DNA of 42,499 nucleotides from Candidatus Thiomargarita nelsonii (GCA_000785145.2 JSZA02000050.1:1-42499), one strand, 5' to 3'. Shown: positions 16,347 to 25,530, counted from the first letter of the stretch. Translations and numbers: made by a program. The notes: generated by a model from the sequence alone, not told the origin.

Positions 16347-16868
16347 TTACGTTTCCAACAAACGCGGCATCATTTCCACAAAATTACAGGGGCGGGTGCG
16401 ATAATCCAATTGTGCTTGGATAATTTTCTCCCACCCCGTTTTGCAGGCGCCCGTTGAGCCGGGTAAACAAAATATATAAGTGCCATTCGCTACGCCGGCA
16501 AGCGTTCTCGATTGGATGGTTGAAGTTTTAATTTCTTCATAAGATATTGCCCGAAATAATTCACCAAAACCTTCTATCGCTTTATCAAACAGTACTTCAA
16601 TCGCTTCGGGTGTCGAATCTCTGCCAGTTAAGCCAGTGCCACCCGTGGTGATAATGGCTTGAATATCTGGATTGCTAATCCATTTGGAAACCACTGCCCG
16701 TATTTTATAAATGTTGTCAGGCACGATGACTTTTTCCGGTTTGTGATGTCCAACGGCTGTTAAAGCATCAACTAGCATTTTGCCTGATTTATCTGTCTCC
16801 TCGGTGCGGGAGTCTGATACGGTGAGAACGGCAACATTTAAAGGTATGAAATTTCTTGGTGTAGACAT
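16347..16868 (-). CDS. moaB: Molybdenum cofactor biosynthesis protein B
   Basis: The 173-aa protein is full length for MoaB/MogA-type molybdopterin adenylyltransferases. It shows VAVLTVSDSRTEETDKSG near the N-terminus, the molybdopterin-binding loop ITTGGTGLTGRDSTPEA, and LPGSTGACKTGW. It is expected to act in the cytosol at the molybdopterin stage of cofactor synthesis. AGGAAAT precedes the ATG. No other moa gene is in the window. It lies 69 bp after the RNB gene on the same strand, with a partial AAAGCTTTAGCTTT repeat (16902-16925) between them. Confidence 0.95.
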   Translation of the reverse strand: MSTPRNFIPLNVAVLTVSDSRTEETDKSGKMLVDALTAVGHHKPEKVIVPDNIYKIRAVVSKWISNPDIQAIITTGGTGLTGRDSTPEAIEVLFDKAIEGFGELFRAISYEEIKTSTIQSRTLAGVANGTYIFCLPGSTGACKTGWEKIIQAQLDYRTRPCNFVEMMPRLLET

Positions 16869-16937
16869 AAATGTAATTTCCTATTAATTTTAAGGTATTT
16901 TGGAGTCCAAAGCTTTAGCTTTGGACTTGCCTGAGAT

Positions 16938-18947
16938 TTAAGCTATTCTTAAACGAGCAGTCCCCGCTTTTACACGAATTTTATCAACAACTGTCTCCAC
17001 TTTCATGCCAAATGTAAAATGTTTTGAGCTTGCCAAATAGGCTTCTACTCCCCAAGGCTGCATTTCCACTTTATAGCCACCTTTCAATTCTTCAATCACA
17101 AGTACTTCTATAGGCTGTTTGCCCCAATTTTGCTTTAAATATTGCATCAGCCAACGTCTTTTGGCATCTCCTTCGATTGAACGCGCTTCGCGGGCTGTAC
17201 GTTCTGCCGTTTCTAATACTTGAAATAATTCTTCTTGATCATAAGGGTATTCTTCACCAAGCAAATGTGCCATCAATTGCCGTTGCATGACTAAATCCGC
17301 AAAGCGGCGTAGCGGTGAACTCATCTGGGTGTACATGGATAAACCTAAGCCGCTATGTCCGCCGGCATGTAAGGAGAGTGATGAGCGACTAATCAGTTTT
17401 CTGATTTTATAAAGGGCGAGCGGATCGGCTGTCATTTCCTGGGTAATGGGTCGCAATGGGGGGGCTTGAAGTCGATAAATGAATGGCACTTGATGTGTGT
17501 GTGCATATTTGGCGGCGACATGGTTCGCTAATATCATCATTTCTGCCACGAGTAGGCGACTGGCTGATTCCTTATTAATCATTTTGACGCTGATCGTGCC
17601 ATCAGTGATACTGATTTTGTATTCTGGACGTTGCAAATTAAAGGCGGTGCCTGCGAGCCGCTTAGCCTGCAAGTGTTTTGCACAATGCAATAAGTCGCGC
17701 AAAGCTTGAGCCGTTTCATTTTCTCCTTGTTCAATCAAAGTATCTGCATCACTATAATGCAAGCGTTTCTCTACCCGTATGGCTTCTCGGCTGATGTTGC
17801 TTTGTGTGATTTTTCCTTGTTCATCCAGCCAGACACGTATCACAATAGTTGAGCGTACCTGCTGAGCAGTTAGGCTGGCAATGTCACAAGAAATCCGTTC
17901 GGGTAACATCAAGACGGTTTGCGTTGGTAAATAGACAGTGGTGCCGCGCCGCATGGCTTCTCTATCTAAAACTTCGCCACGATGAATAACGGTAGCCGGT
18001 GAGGCAATGGCTATGCTGATTTTCCAAAGTAAGCCTTCGCGCTCAATCGCCAGTGCGTCATCAACTTCACGGGTTTCTTCATCATCAATGCTGAATAAAA
18101 ATTCGCTGAAATTTTGCATTTCGGCGGGTTGCAGCGCTTGGGCGGCTTCATTGATGGCTGGCGAAAATTCTGGCTTTAAGCCGGCTATTATGACATCGCG
18201 ATCGGCATCAAGAGGTAGGCGACCGATTTTTTGTAGAATCTCAAACACTAATTCGCGGGGCGTGACTTTCATCCCTTCTGCTGTGCTGTTGATTAACTCT
18301 TCTACGTCTTTATCAGTATCGCCACGTAACCAGCTTTCTAATCGTTCTACAAACGGTAGTATTTCTTCAGAAAAATCGACGACTAATTCGTCTTTTTCTT
18401 TTCCGCTGAAAGATGGGAAGATGGGCAGGGGATTTTTGGCGAATTGTTGTAGCCATTCACGGGCTAATCCTTGCGCTTTAACCCGTGCCAGTTCGCGTTC
18501 ACGTTGCGTTTTTAATTCATTGACTTGCTCGGCAGTACGCGATTCCCAATTTTTGCCCCGACGCTTAAAATATAGGCGATATTCTGCCAATGTACGCCAA
18601 ATGGCAATCAAATGTTCTGTGGTAATTTCTTCCCCAAAATATAATTCGGCTAATTCTTTAATGTCTGAGAGTTCTAATTCTAGGGCACTTTCCCATAATA
18701 ATTCGACATCAATGTCGTTACCCAGCGACTCTACCGTGGCTTGAATGTTGGTTATTTTTTCTTGCCAATCCTCTGGTCCTGTTGCTTGGCTGGGATGTTG
18801 CCATAACAATTTCTCAGCAGATAGTCGCAGATCGCGTCCTTTTTCATTAATCGCTTGAATTTTCTTTTTAATCCGCTTGGTGGTACAAATTATGTTGATT
18901 TCATCATTGTCTTGTGCTGCCCAGATTTGGCCTTCAAATTCAGTCAC
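16938..18947 (-). CDS. RNB-domain exoribonuclease (RNase II/R family)
   Basis: The product would degrade RNA from 3' to 5'. The RNB core is visible from about residue 290: FSIDDEETREVDDALAIE holds the metal-binding Asp cluster, MLPERISCDIASL follows, and MYTQMSSPLRRFADLVMQRQL is the conserved C-terminal motif. The N-terminal 270 aa are helical and charged and do not look like standard cold-shock domains; the end may be a short S1-like fold. GTG at 18947 is preferred as start because AAAGGA lies 7 bp upstream. The ATG at 19013 would add 22 residues starting MVQYLIA, but this ATG lies inside a TA-flanked repeat element and has no ribosome site. About 669 aa from the chosen start. Confidence 0.88.
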   Translation of the reverse strand: MTEFEGQIWAAQDNDEINIICTTKRIKKKIQAINEKGRDLRLSAEKLLWQHPSQATGPEDWQEKITNIQATVESLGNDIDVELLWESALELELSDIKELAELYFGEEITTEHLIAIWRTLAEYRLYFKRRGKNWESRTAEQVNELKTQRERELARVKAQGLAREWLQQFAKNPLPIFPSFSGKEKDELVVDFSEEILPFVERLESWLRGDTDKDVEELINSTAEGMKVTPRELVFEILQKIGRLPLDADRDVIIAGLKPEFSPAINEAAQALQPAEMQNFSEFLFSIDDEETREVDDALAIEREGLLWKISIAIASPATVIHRGEVLDREAMRRGTTVYLPTQTVLMLPERISCDIASLTAQQVRSTIVIRVWLDEQGKITQSNISREAIRVEKRLHYSDADTLIEQGENETAQALRDLLHCAKHLQAKRLAGTAFNLQRPEYKISITDGTISVKMINKESASRLLVAEMMILANHVAAKYAHTHQVPFIYRLQAPPLRPITQEMTADPLALYKIRKLISRSSLSLHAGGHSGLGLSMYTQMSSPLRRFADLVMQRQLMAHLLGEEYPYDQEELFQVLETAERTAREARSIEGDAKRRWLMQYLKQNWGKQPIEVLVIEELKGGYKVEMQPWGVEAYLASSKHFTFGMKVETVVDKIRVKAGTARLRIA

Positions 18948-18998
18948 GGTATTTCCTTTGTCAATGGGTGAATGAAACTCGACGCGGAGCGTCGCTAT

Positions 18999-19118
18999 TA
19001 AGTACTGAACCATGAATTCTCGGAGATTTTGGAGTCCAAAGCTTTAGCTTTGGAAACCTACGTCCAAAGCTAAAGCTTTGGACTCCAAAATACATTAAAA
19101 TTCATGGTTCGGTACTTA
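18999..19118. mobile_element. Miniature inverted-repeat element, AGTACTGAACC ends, TA-flanked (copy 1)
   Basis: Ends AGTACTGAACCATGAATT and the near-perfect reverse complement enclose an internal AAAGCTTTAGCTTT palindrome pair, with TA on each side (18999-19000 and 19117-19118). A second copy at 36613-36742 has the same ends and core. It lies upstream of the RNB gene and supplies a spurious upstream ATG (MVQYL). Confidence 0.85.
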
Positions 19119-19130
19119 TAAAAGATTATC

Positions 19131-20321
19131 TTAGCCTTTAATACAAACCACTTGTTTCAAGGTATGAACAATATCTACTAAATCGTTTTGATTTTCCATC
19201 ACTTCATCAATGGGTTTATAAGCGGCGGGGATTTCATCAATCACGCCATCATCTTTACGACATTCCACGCCTTCAGTTTGCTTTATCATATCTTGGATAT
19301 TAAAACGTCGCTGCGCCTCTTTGCGCCCCATTCTACGCCCCGCTCCATGACTGCATGAGCAAAAACTGTCTGGATTTCCCTTTCCTTGAACAATATAAGA
19401 TTTGGTACCCATGCTACCGGGAATAATCCCCCATTCTCCCGTTCGCGCACTAATTGCTCCTTTTCTGGTCAAAAAAACATTTGATTTGTAATGATTTTCC
19501 AAAGCCACATAGTTGTGATGACAACTGATAGCTTCACCAATCAGATCAAAGGGGGGTAAATCAACAGCTGAGAGGGTTTCTAAAATTAAACGCATCATTT
19601 CTTGACGATTGATCAGGGCATATTCTTGTGCCCATATTACTGCTTGCCAATAGTCATCAAAATGTTCAGTACCTTGTGGAAAATAGGCTAAATCGGTGTT
19701 TGGGAGATGGATAAACCATTTTTCCATGTCCCTTTTAGCGAGTCCAATGAAATAACGTCCAATGATATTGCCCACGCCGCGACTGCCTGAGTGTAACATA
19801 ATCCAGACATTTTGATTTTCATCAAGGCACAATTCGATAAAATGATTGCCCCCTCCCAATGTGCCCATTTGCAATCGCCAATCGTCATGAAAATTCTTTT
19901 TCATTTTGATCAGGGCAGGATGTTTTTGGAGTAGCACATCCAATTGTTCGCCCATTTTGTTGAAGGCTGCTACGGGCGCTTGGTGCATATCGAAACCGAC
20001 GGGCACTGTTTGCTCAATTTGTGCCCTAATACCAGATAAATTATCAGGTAAATCTTTGGCTGTTAATGATAATTGGACGGCTGACATCCCGCAGCCGATA
20101 TCAACCCCAACCGCCGCTGGGATAATAGCCCCTCGCGTCGGAATAACCGAGCCAATTGTTGCGCCTATACCGCAATGCACATCTGGCATAGCGGCAACGT
20201 GTTTGAAAATAAATGGCAGAGTAGATAGTGCCTGCAATTGTTTTTCGGCTTCTGATTCGATATCATTGGTGAAAATTTTAACGGGCACTTTGCCGGTTGA
20301 TAATACTTGTTTTATGGGCAT
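19131..20321 (-). CDS. rtcB: RNA-splicing ligase RtcB
   Basis: The 396-aa protein is the size of short bacterial RtcB ligases, which join 2',3'-cyclic phosphate and 5'-OH RNA ends using GTP and manganese. Signature stretches are present: MPDVHCGIGATIGSVI, VGVDIGCGMSAV, GTLGGGNHFIEL, HSGSRGVGN, and the C-terminal SCSHGAGRRMGRKEA with the guanylated His region. The ATG is preceded by AGGTAAT. No archease gene is adjacent, and no Rtc operon regulator is seen. It probably repairs RNA after stress cleavage. A role in repairing damage from the NYN or PIN nucleases of this region would be speculation. Confidence 0.95.
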   Translation of the reverse strand: MPIKQVLSTGKVPVKIFTNDIESEAEKQLQALSTLPFIFKHVAAMPDVHCGIGATIGSVIPTRGAIIPAAVGVDIGCGMSAVQLSLTAKDLPDNLSGIRAQIEQTVPVGFDMHQAPVAAFNKMGEQLDVLLQKHPALIKMKKNFHDDWRLQMGTLGGGNHFIELCLDENQNVWIMLHSGSRGVGNIIGRYFIGLAKRDMEKWFIHLPNTDLAYFPQGTEHFDDYWQAVIWAQEYALINRQEMMRLILETLSAVDLPPFDLIGEAISCHHNYVALENHYKSNVFLTRKGAISARTGEWGIIPGSMGTKSYIVQGKGNPDSFCSCSHGAGRRMGRKEAQRRFNIQDMIKQTEGVECRKDDGVIDEIPAAYKPIDEVMENQNDLVDIVHTLKQVVCIKG

Positions 20322-20469
20322 GATTGATTACCTGTTATCAGTTTGTCATATCATTTTCCTATATTTCAAAACAAATTTGGCGCAAATTGAAAATTCTATA
20401 GCCATAAATTTTTTTATTTATAAATTAATTTAATTAATCAATAGTAAAAATAAACGTAACTACTCAGTT

Positions 20470-20616
20470 TCTCGTTCCCACGCAGAGCAAAAATGCCATT
20501 AAGTATCGAGGGCAACCACAAGGGATTGCCCCTACGAAAAATCACGGTTTGTAGGGGCAATCCTTTATGGTTGCCCTCGATACTTAATGGCATTGACGCT
20601 CTGCGTGGGAACGAGG
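20470..20616. repeat. Nested inverted repeat upstream of the porin gene
   Basis: The outer arms CTCGTTCCCACGCAGAGC and its reverse complement enclose an inner CAATGCC-family copy (AATGCCATTAAGTATCGA ends, GGGCAACCAC core). Unlike copies A-C it has no direct 11-bp duplication; the flanks are inverted instead. It ends 14 bp before the porin ribosome site, so it would form a very large stem-loop in the leader. The rest of the gap (20322-20469) is AT-rich and without features. Confidence 0.85.
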
Positions 20617-20638
20617 AATTTATGTATTTGGAGGTAGC

Positions 20639-21727
20639 ATGATAAACGGGTGGAAAATAGCAATAGCGGCATTACTTGGATTGGCTGTCGCTATACCCGC
20701 TAGTGCAACAGATTGGAGCGAAAAGTTCAAGTTAAAAGGTGATTTTCGCTATCGCTATGAGTTGATTAATGAAGATGGAAAAGACGAACGCCATCGCAAC
20801 CGGCTTCGTTTACGAATAGGTTTGAATGCCAAGATCAACGACACACTGGATGTGGGGGCAATGTTGGCATCGGGTGGGGAGGATCCCACTTCTACGAATC
20901 AAACCTTAGATACTCAAGTGACAACTAAAGATATCCGGCTCGATCAGGCCTTTTTTGCTTGGAAACCAGTAAGCGGATTAAAAATCAAGGGTGGCAAGTT
21001 TAAAAACCCCTTTTACAAGCCTGGCAAGTCGACTTTATTGTGGGATGGCGATATACGACCAGAAGGTGTTGCATTGCAATATGATAACAATTTTTTTCTC
21101 AATGCCGGATTATTCTATATAGAAGAACGCTCAAAAGATGACGAATCTTTCTTATTTGCTGGACAATTTGGCTACAAGGCTAAGTTGGGTAATGGTATGA
21201 AAATGACCCTGGGCATGGGGTATTTTGATTATACAGAGATAAAAGATCGGGATATCACTGATTTTGGTTATCTCAAAGCTGAGGATGATAGTTTTGGCAA
21301 TACTTTGGTGGATGGACATTTTGTCACAGATTATAATGAGGTGGAAGTGTTTGGCGATATCACCTTCAATGTGGGCATACCAGTCTCTTTGTTTGTAGAT
21401 TATGTTGTCAATAGTGCTGCTGATGATAGTGTAAAAGATAAGGATACTGCTTATCTTGTCGGTTTTAAAGTCGGCAAAGCCAAGGAGCCCAGAAGTTGGG
21501 ATTTCGGCTATAACTACCGCGAAATTGAATCTGATGCGCTGTTTGCGGCTTTTAATGATTCTGACTTCAGCGGTGGTGGCACTAATGGTAAGGGACATGT
21601 GTTAAATTTGGGCTACATGATTGCTAAAGGCTGGAAGTTTGCGGTGACTTATTTTATTAATGATAAGGATTTAGTGAAGGAAATAGATTACGAGCGCGTT
21701 CAGGTTGATCTTAAGTTTAAATTTTAA
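20639..21727 (+). CDS. Outer membrane porin-like beta-barrel protein
   Basis: This 362-aa protein starts with a signal peptide (hydrophobic core IAIAALLGLAVAIPASA, cleavage after about residue 23). The mature part alternates short amphipathic strands with charged turns. The first strands, KLKGDFRYRYELI and RNRLRLRIGLNAKI, are typical of the putative porin / alginate-export-like family, and the chain ends VQVDLKFKF with the terminal Phe needed for barrel assembly. GGAGG precedes the ATG by 4 bp. The substrate is unknown. A TCGACGC-GGA-GCGTCGA hairpin lies just after the stop. Confidence 0.85.
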   Translation: MINGWKIAIAALLGLAVAIPASATDWSEKFKLKGDFRYRYELINEDGKDERHRNRLRLRIGLNAKINDTLDVGAMLASGGEDPTSTNQTLDTQVTTKDIRLDQAFFAWKPVSGLKIKGGKFKNPFYKPGKSTLLWDGDIRPEGVALQYDNNFFLNAGLFYIEERSKDDESFLFAGQFGYKAKLGNGMKMTLGMGYFDYTEIKDRDITDFGYLKAEDDSFGNTLVDGHFVTDYNEVEVFGDITFNVGIPVSLFVDYVVNSAADDSVKDKDTAYLVGFKVGKAKEPRSWDFGYNYREIESDALFAAFNDSDFSGGGTNGKGHVLNLGYMIAKGWKFAVTYFINDKDLVKEIDYERVQVDLKFKF

Positions 21728-21731
21728 AATT

Positions 21732-21748
21732 TCGACGCGGAGCGTCGA
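21732..21748. repeat. Short perfect hairpin after the porin gene
   Basis: TCGACGCGGAGCGTCGA has 7-bp arms and a 3-nt loop, 5 bp after the porin stop. It may stall transcription but lacks a T tract. Related GACGCGGAGCG sequences lie at 18981-18993 and 28553-28564, so it is part of a dispersed repeat. Confidence 0.55.
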
Positions 21749-21899
21749 GGCCAATGCCATTAAGTTAAGCCTAAAAATCAGACCTACGAGGAGACCCATA
21801 CCTCGCAGGTCGTTGTAAATTAGACTAAAAATTAAGCAGCGGGGAAACGTCGACTGCCCCGTAGGTTTGCCTTAACTTAATGGCATTGAGCGTCGAGGC
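21741..21899. mobile_element. Miniature inverted-repeat element with 11-bp target duplication (CAATGCC family, copy C)
   Basis: The 137-bp element at 21752-21888 has ends CAATGCCATTAAGTTAAG and its reverse complement, flanked by the direct repeat AGCGTCGAGGC (21741-21751 and 21889-21899). The interior differs from copies A and B, with an ACCTACGAGG / CCTCGCAGGT pairing instead of the GGGCAACC core. The rest of the gap to 22011 holds GTGGGAACGAGA and CTCGATGAGC repeat fragments. Confidence 0.88.
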
Positions 21900-22011
21900 A
21901 GGCATTCCTTTGCTCCGCGTGGGAACGAGACACAATCCGTTTATTCCCCTAATCAGTTGTACTAAATGGACTTGTGTCGGCTCGATGAGCACCGGGAACG
22001 AGAATCAAATT

Positions 22012-24582
22012 TTAGGCTCGTTGTAAAGCGATACGCAGTTCTTCAAAATCAGACGGTTGCAATTTTTCAAATTCATTTTGTGGCACTTTCAAATAATCCC
22101 ATGTCACTTGACATAAGTGAGTTGCGTTTTTACACCAATAAGTTGCTGCCTCATCTTTTAATTTGACTTCGATATCTTCTCGCCCTTTTGTCTCAATTAA
22201 CCAATGTTGCCCGTCTTGTCGTTTAACCACAAAATCCGGGTAATAGTGTCTAAGATTGGTGCGTGAATCGGTGTATTGAATGCTAAAACCAAATTGCTCC
22301 GGTAGTTTAGCAAAGGCTATGATGTCTTCTGCCCTGTTTAAAAATTTTGCAAAATCACGCTCAAATTCATTGTCACAAGCGACATAATTAAAAACGGTTT
22401 TGTCCGATTCTAATAATAAGCGTGAAAATGGAAAGGGTGGCGTTGTTGAAAGTTGTTTGGCTTCGCTTAATAACGTCGGTTGTATTTCTTCAATGATTTG
22501 TTGACGCAAGACTTTTTCAAAGGCTTGAGTGATAATATAACTGGCGAGATTGGTTGACATGGCTTGAATCACGGCACCATCATATAAGTTGATCTCTTTT
22601 CCAAAGGCTTTAATGCAAAAAAATTCTTGGATTTTAGGGGCAAGGGCGGCAAATTGGGAGGGTAATTTGATATGTTGGGCAATCAAGCGAGCATAATAAC
22701 CGATGACTTCTTCTGGAGTTTGGGCGGCTGGTATTTCATAAACGCGCTCAAATAATTTTTTCTTATTGAGTGCATCAATGCCTTCATAAGTGAACTGTTT
22801 AATCTCTTTTTCATTAGCTTTGATGGGCAATACTGGCGTGTCAAAATCCATGACGTTGATTGCCGCAATTTCTTCTGCTAACGATGTTTTTCTACCAAGT
22901 GTGGGACTTAATTCAGGGATAGCTATATCAACCGCTTGTTTTTCGGCAACCGGCATGACGGTATAAATTTTGAGTTTGTCTTTACCCAGTTGAAAAGTGT
23001 CTAATTTAAGCCCTTCAATTTTTTCTAAGTCTTCAACAAACTTTAAGAAGGCTTGATTGCCAATAATATCAACGCGCTCTCGATAATTATGGCGACTACC
23101 ACGAAACATTAGGCGTAATCCACGCCCAATGGTTTGTTCTGGTAGAATATTGGCTTTGGCAGTGTAGGGGCGCAAGCCAACGACGACGGTGACATTTTGC
23201 ACATCCCAGCCTTCTCGCAGCATCAATACGCTGACAATGGCATTAACGGGGCAATCAGGTTCATCAACTTGGCGGGATAATTGACGCGCTTTGTCTAAGT
23301 CTCTTTTGCTGATTTCGCCTTTTCTGTCTGTGTGAATCACCAGCGTTTTATTCTCACCAAATTCAGTCGCGTATTTTTTACGCATCCAATCTGCGACATC
23401 ATCCGCCTCTTTGGTGCTGTTGAGCATGATAAATATAATTGGCTTTTTTCGGAGCGGTGTCAGTTGCTGGCGATATTCTTTCCAACGTTCTACCGCTGCC
23501 ACTAAAAAGCCTTCATATTTGACGCTGGCTAATTCTGATTTGGCTTCTTCAATTTTAGAAATGCCTTTAATTGGGCGTTTGACAATGTTATCGAGAATCG
23601 CTTGTTTGAGGGGATAGTCAGAAATCGTCCATGCAAATAAACCGCCTTTGGTATAACGGGGCGTTGCGGAAAAATCTAGTTGCGCCGCGATGGGGCGATT
23701 GCTATGTAAGCGTCTGATGACTTGATTCCATTCGCTGTCTTCATCATGGGTGTGGTGGGCTTCATCGTTTAAGACAAGGAGTAATCCTTCATGTTGGGCG
23801 ATACGTTCTGCAAAATCGGTAAGTTCTAATTTTTTAGTTTGGGGCTTCTCACCTAGTAAGGCTGTTATTTCTGCGGGCTCTTCTTCTTTTGAGGCATTAG
23901 CACGTTCATAAAATTGTTGAATATTGGTTAAATATAATGCGCCGTTGCTATGGGTGCGTTGAGCCTCGCCGCGCATATAACATTCCATTTCCCAAAATAG
24001 TTGAAAATGTCTAGGAAATAAGGGATCGGTACGAAAAATCTTGCCACTGGCAAAATCTTCTTTGAGGCGTTCAAATACAATGACATTGGGTGCCAGCACT
24101 AAAAATGTTTTGGCGTATTGTTCGTCATTTTCACGCACCGCATTAAAGTATTGCCAGACGAGAGCCAATGCCATGACTTTAGTTTTGCCGCTACCGGTTG
24201 CCATTTTGAGGCAATAACGCGCAAATTCATCATAAGGTGGTAAATGTAAGTCTTTGGTATTTATTGCAAATTTTTGTAGCAAGGTTTGACGACGACGCGC
24301 TTTAACTATTTCATAGACATAAATTAAGGTTTCAATCGCTTCTTGTTGGGCTTGGTGGTAGCGAAATTGTCCGCCAGTTGGTAAATGGTGATCGGTGTAA
24401 AACCAATAATTTAATAATTCGTTAGTGGTTTTTGTTGCACCTTTATAGCCACCTTTTCGCCATGTTTTTACTAGCTCGCGTAGGGCGGGCACGCAGGGGG
24501 CGGTGGAGACTCGTTCTTGTATGTTGAGGAGATCGGGATGGGAAGTGTTGGATTTGGTTGAGTTTCGTTTTTTTCTTGGCAT
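22012..24582 (-). CDS. Type III restriction enzyme, helicase/endonuclease subunit (Res)
   Basis: The 856-aa protein combines a DEAD-like helicase/translocase with a C-terminal nuclease. Walker A is KMATGSGKT (126-134), the DEAH box is LNDEAHHTHD (271-280), and helicase motif VI is in EQTIGRGLRLMFRG. The nuclease core YYPDFVVKRQDG...LIETKG gives Asp783, Glu797 and Lys799, the PD-(D/E)xK arrangement. With the Mod subunit it should cut DNA between unmodified sites. It is the last gene of a mod / CD-NTase / S-4TM / res array and starts 18 bp after the effector stop. A 5' fragment of a second copy lies at 28823-28952. All key residues are present, so it appears functional. Confidence 0.92.
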   Translation of the reverse strand: MPRKKRNSTKSNTSHPDLLNIQERVSTAPCVPALRELVKTWRKGGYKGATKTTNELLNYWFYTDHHLPTGGQFRYHQAQQEAIETLIYVYEIVKARRRQTLLQKFAINTKDLHLPPYDEFARYCLKMATGSGKTKVMALALVWQYFNAVRENDEQYAKTFLVLAPNVIVFERLKEDFASGKIFRTDPLFPRHFQLFWEMECYMRGEAQRTHSNGALYLTNIQQFYERANASKEEEPAEITALLGEKPQTKKLELTDFAERIAQHEGLLLVLNDEAHHTHDEDSEWNQVIRRLHSNRPIAAQLDFSATPRYTKGGLFAWTISDYPLKQAILDNIVKRPIKGISKIEEAKSELASVKYEGFLVAAVERWKEYRQQLTPLRKKPIIFIMLNSTKEADDVADWMRKKYATEFGENKTLVIHTDRKGEISKRDLDKARQLSRQVDEPDCPVNAIVSVLMLREGWDVQNVTVVVGLRPYTAKANILPEQTIGRGLRLMFRGSRHNYRERVDIIGNQAFLKFVEDLEKIEGLKLDTFQLGKDKLKIYTVMPVAEKQAVDIAIPELSPTLGRKTSLAEEIAAINVMDFDTPVLPIKANEKEIKQFTYEGIDALNKKKLFERVYEIPAAQTPEEVIGYYARLIAQHIKLPSQFAALAPKIQEFFCIKAFGKEINLYDGAVIQAMSTNLASYIITQAFEKVLRQQIIEEIQPTLLSEAKQLSTTPPFPFSRLLLESDKTVFNYVACDNEFERDFAKFLNRAEDIIAFAKLPEQFGFSIQYTDSRTNLRHYYPDFVVKRQDGQHWLIETKGREDIEVKLKDEAATYWCKNATHLCQVTWDYLKVPQNEFEKLQPSDFEELRIALQRA

Positions 24583-24600
24583 ATTTGATTAGCTTTTTAG

Positions 24601-25530
24601 TTACGGAAATTTTTTCTGCCAAACTTTTTGACTTTTAAGTGCCTCTTCTATGAGAGAATCTGCCCCTTTATTCATTTGCTCTTCATGCGGATTTCTAAAA
24701 ATGCGATAAATCCAATCAAAAATAAGGGGGCTTTTACAACGATGATGATAAATTTCATCTTGTAATTCACGGGATTCTGTTTCAAGTATTTTAAGTGTTA
24801 TTTTCCCTGAAATTGCTTGCTCCCATAGCTTTTCTGTGCTTTCTTTAAGATCATCTAACAATGTAGCCGATTGAGTGTTCTCAATATAATGTTGAGTACC
24901 TAGCAAAATAATGGGCATTAATGGTGTTAACACAGCTAGAATAAATTTGTCTAGGCTAAAACCACCTATAAGACTTAATAAAAATACAAATATTGTTAGA
25001 ATTATAACAACAATAATTATAGCCATTGCATAGCGACGACGGAGTTTAGCATCCCACCAACAATTAGTTCGTTGACAGACAAGACGTGCCAAAGCAATAG
25101 GCAATTTGCCAACAGATACAGGATACCAATTTTTAAGGGATACATATTCAGGCTCTTTTCGCCTAAATTTTGAAGAAGCTTCCACAATTGTTTCTGTATC
25201 AGGTTTACGACTCACCTTCATTTCTGAACACTTTAATTGAAGTACATCACAATCAAATAATTCCTGTATTTTTGCAGCTTGTTGTTTAAGCGAATTCTGC
25301 CAAGGTGTAAAAATAACAATCCCTAAAAGTGTTACAGTTATTCCCCAAAGGGCAGCATAACTTGTGAGTTCAGGGATAAAAACAATGAGCAATGACCAAA
25401 CAATTACGCAAGGAACGCTAAGAATCATGTAAACGGCTTGGATCGTTTTGACATCTGAGTAAATCTGTCGTTGGGCAGCCAAACGATCAAGTTGCTTTGG
25501 GGTTAATTGATCTTGGATTATGGTATTCAT
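24601..25530 (-). CDS. S-4TM membrane effector of a CBASS-like system
   Basis: This 309-aa protein has four hydrophobic helices in two pairs: about 32-52 and 59-77, then about 168-189 and 195-214. Between the pairs is the conserved-looking stretch CQRTNCWWDAKLRRR (152-166). Both the layout and the motif fit the SMODS-associating 4TM effector family predicted in CD-NTase operons, where a cyclic nucleotide is thought to trigger membrane damage and abortive infection. The C-terminal 90 aa are soluble and charged. Its ATG overlaps the CD-NTase stop by 4 bp (ATGA), so the two are translationally coupled. The sensing residues are not identifiable. Confidence 0.82.
   Translation of the reverse strand: MNTIIQDQLTPKQLDRLAAQRQIYSDVKTIQAVYMILSVPCVIVWSLLIVFIPELTSYAALWGITVTLLGIVIFTPWQNSLKQQAAKIQELFDCDVLQLKCSEMKVSRKPDTETIVEASSKFRRKEPEYVSLKNWYPVSVGKLPIALARLVCQRTNCWWDAKLRRRYAMAIIIVVIILTIFVFLLSLIGGFSLDKFILAVLTPLMPIILLGTQHYIENTQSATLLDDLKESTEKLWEQAISGKITLKILETESRELQDEIYHHRCKSPLIFDWIYRIFRNPHEEQMNKGADSLIEEALKSQKVWQKKFP

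Noticed and set aside
18007..18744. Long plus-strand frame (245 codons) opposite the RNB gene
   Set aside because: It is Ser/Arg-rich, has no ribosome site or motif, and lies opposite a gene with clear RNB signatures.
20398..20469. Possible tRNA or riboswitch upstream of the porin or near rtcB
   Set aside because: The stretch is AT-rich without a cloverleaf or conserved core; nothing supports an RNA gene.
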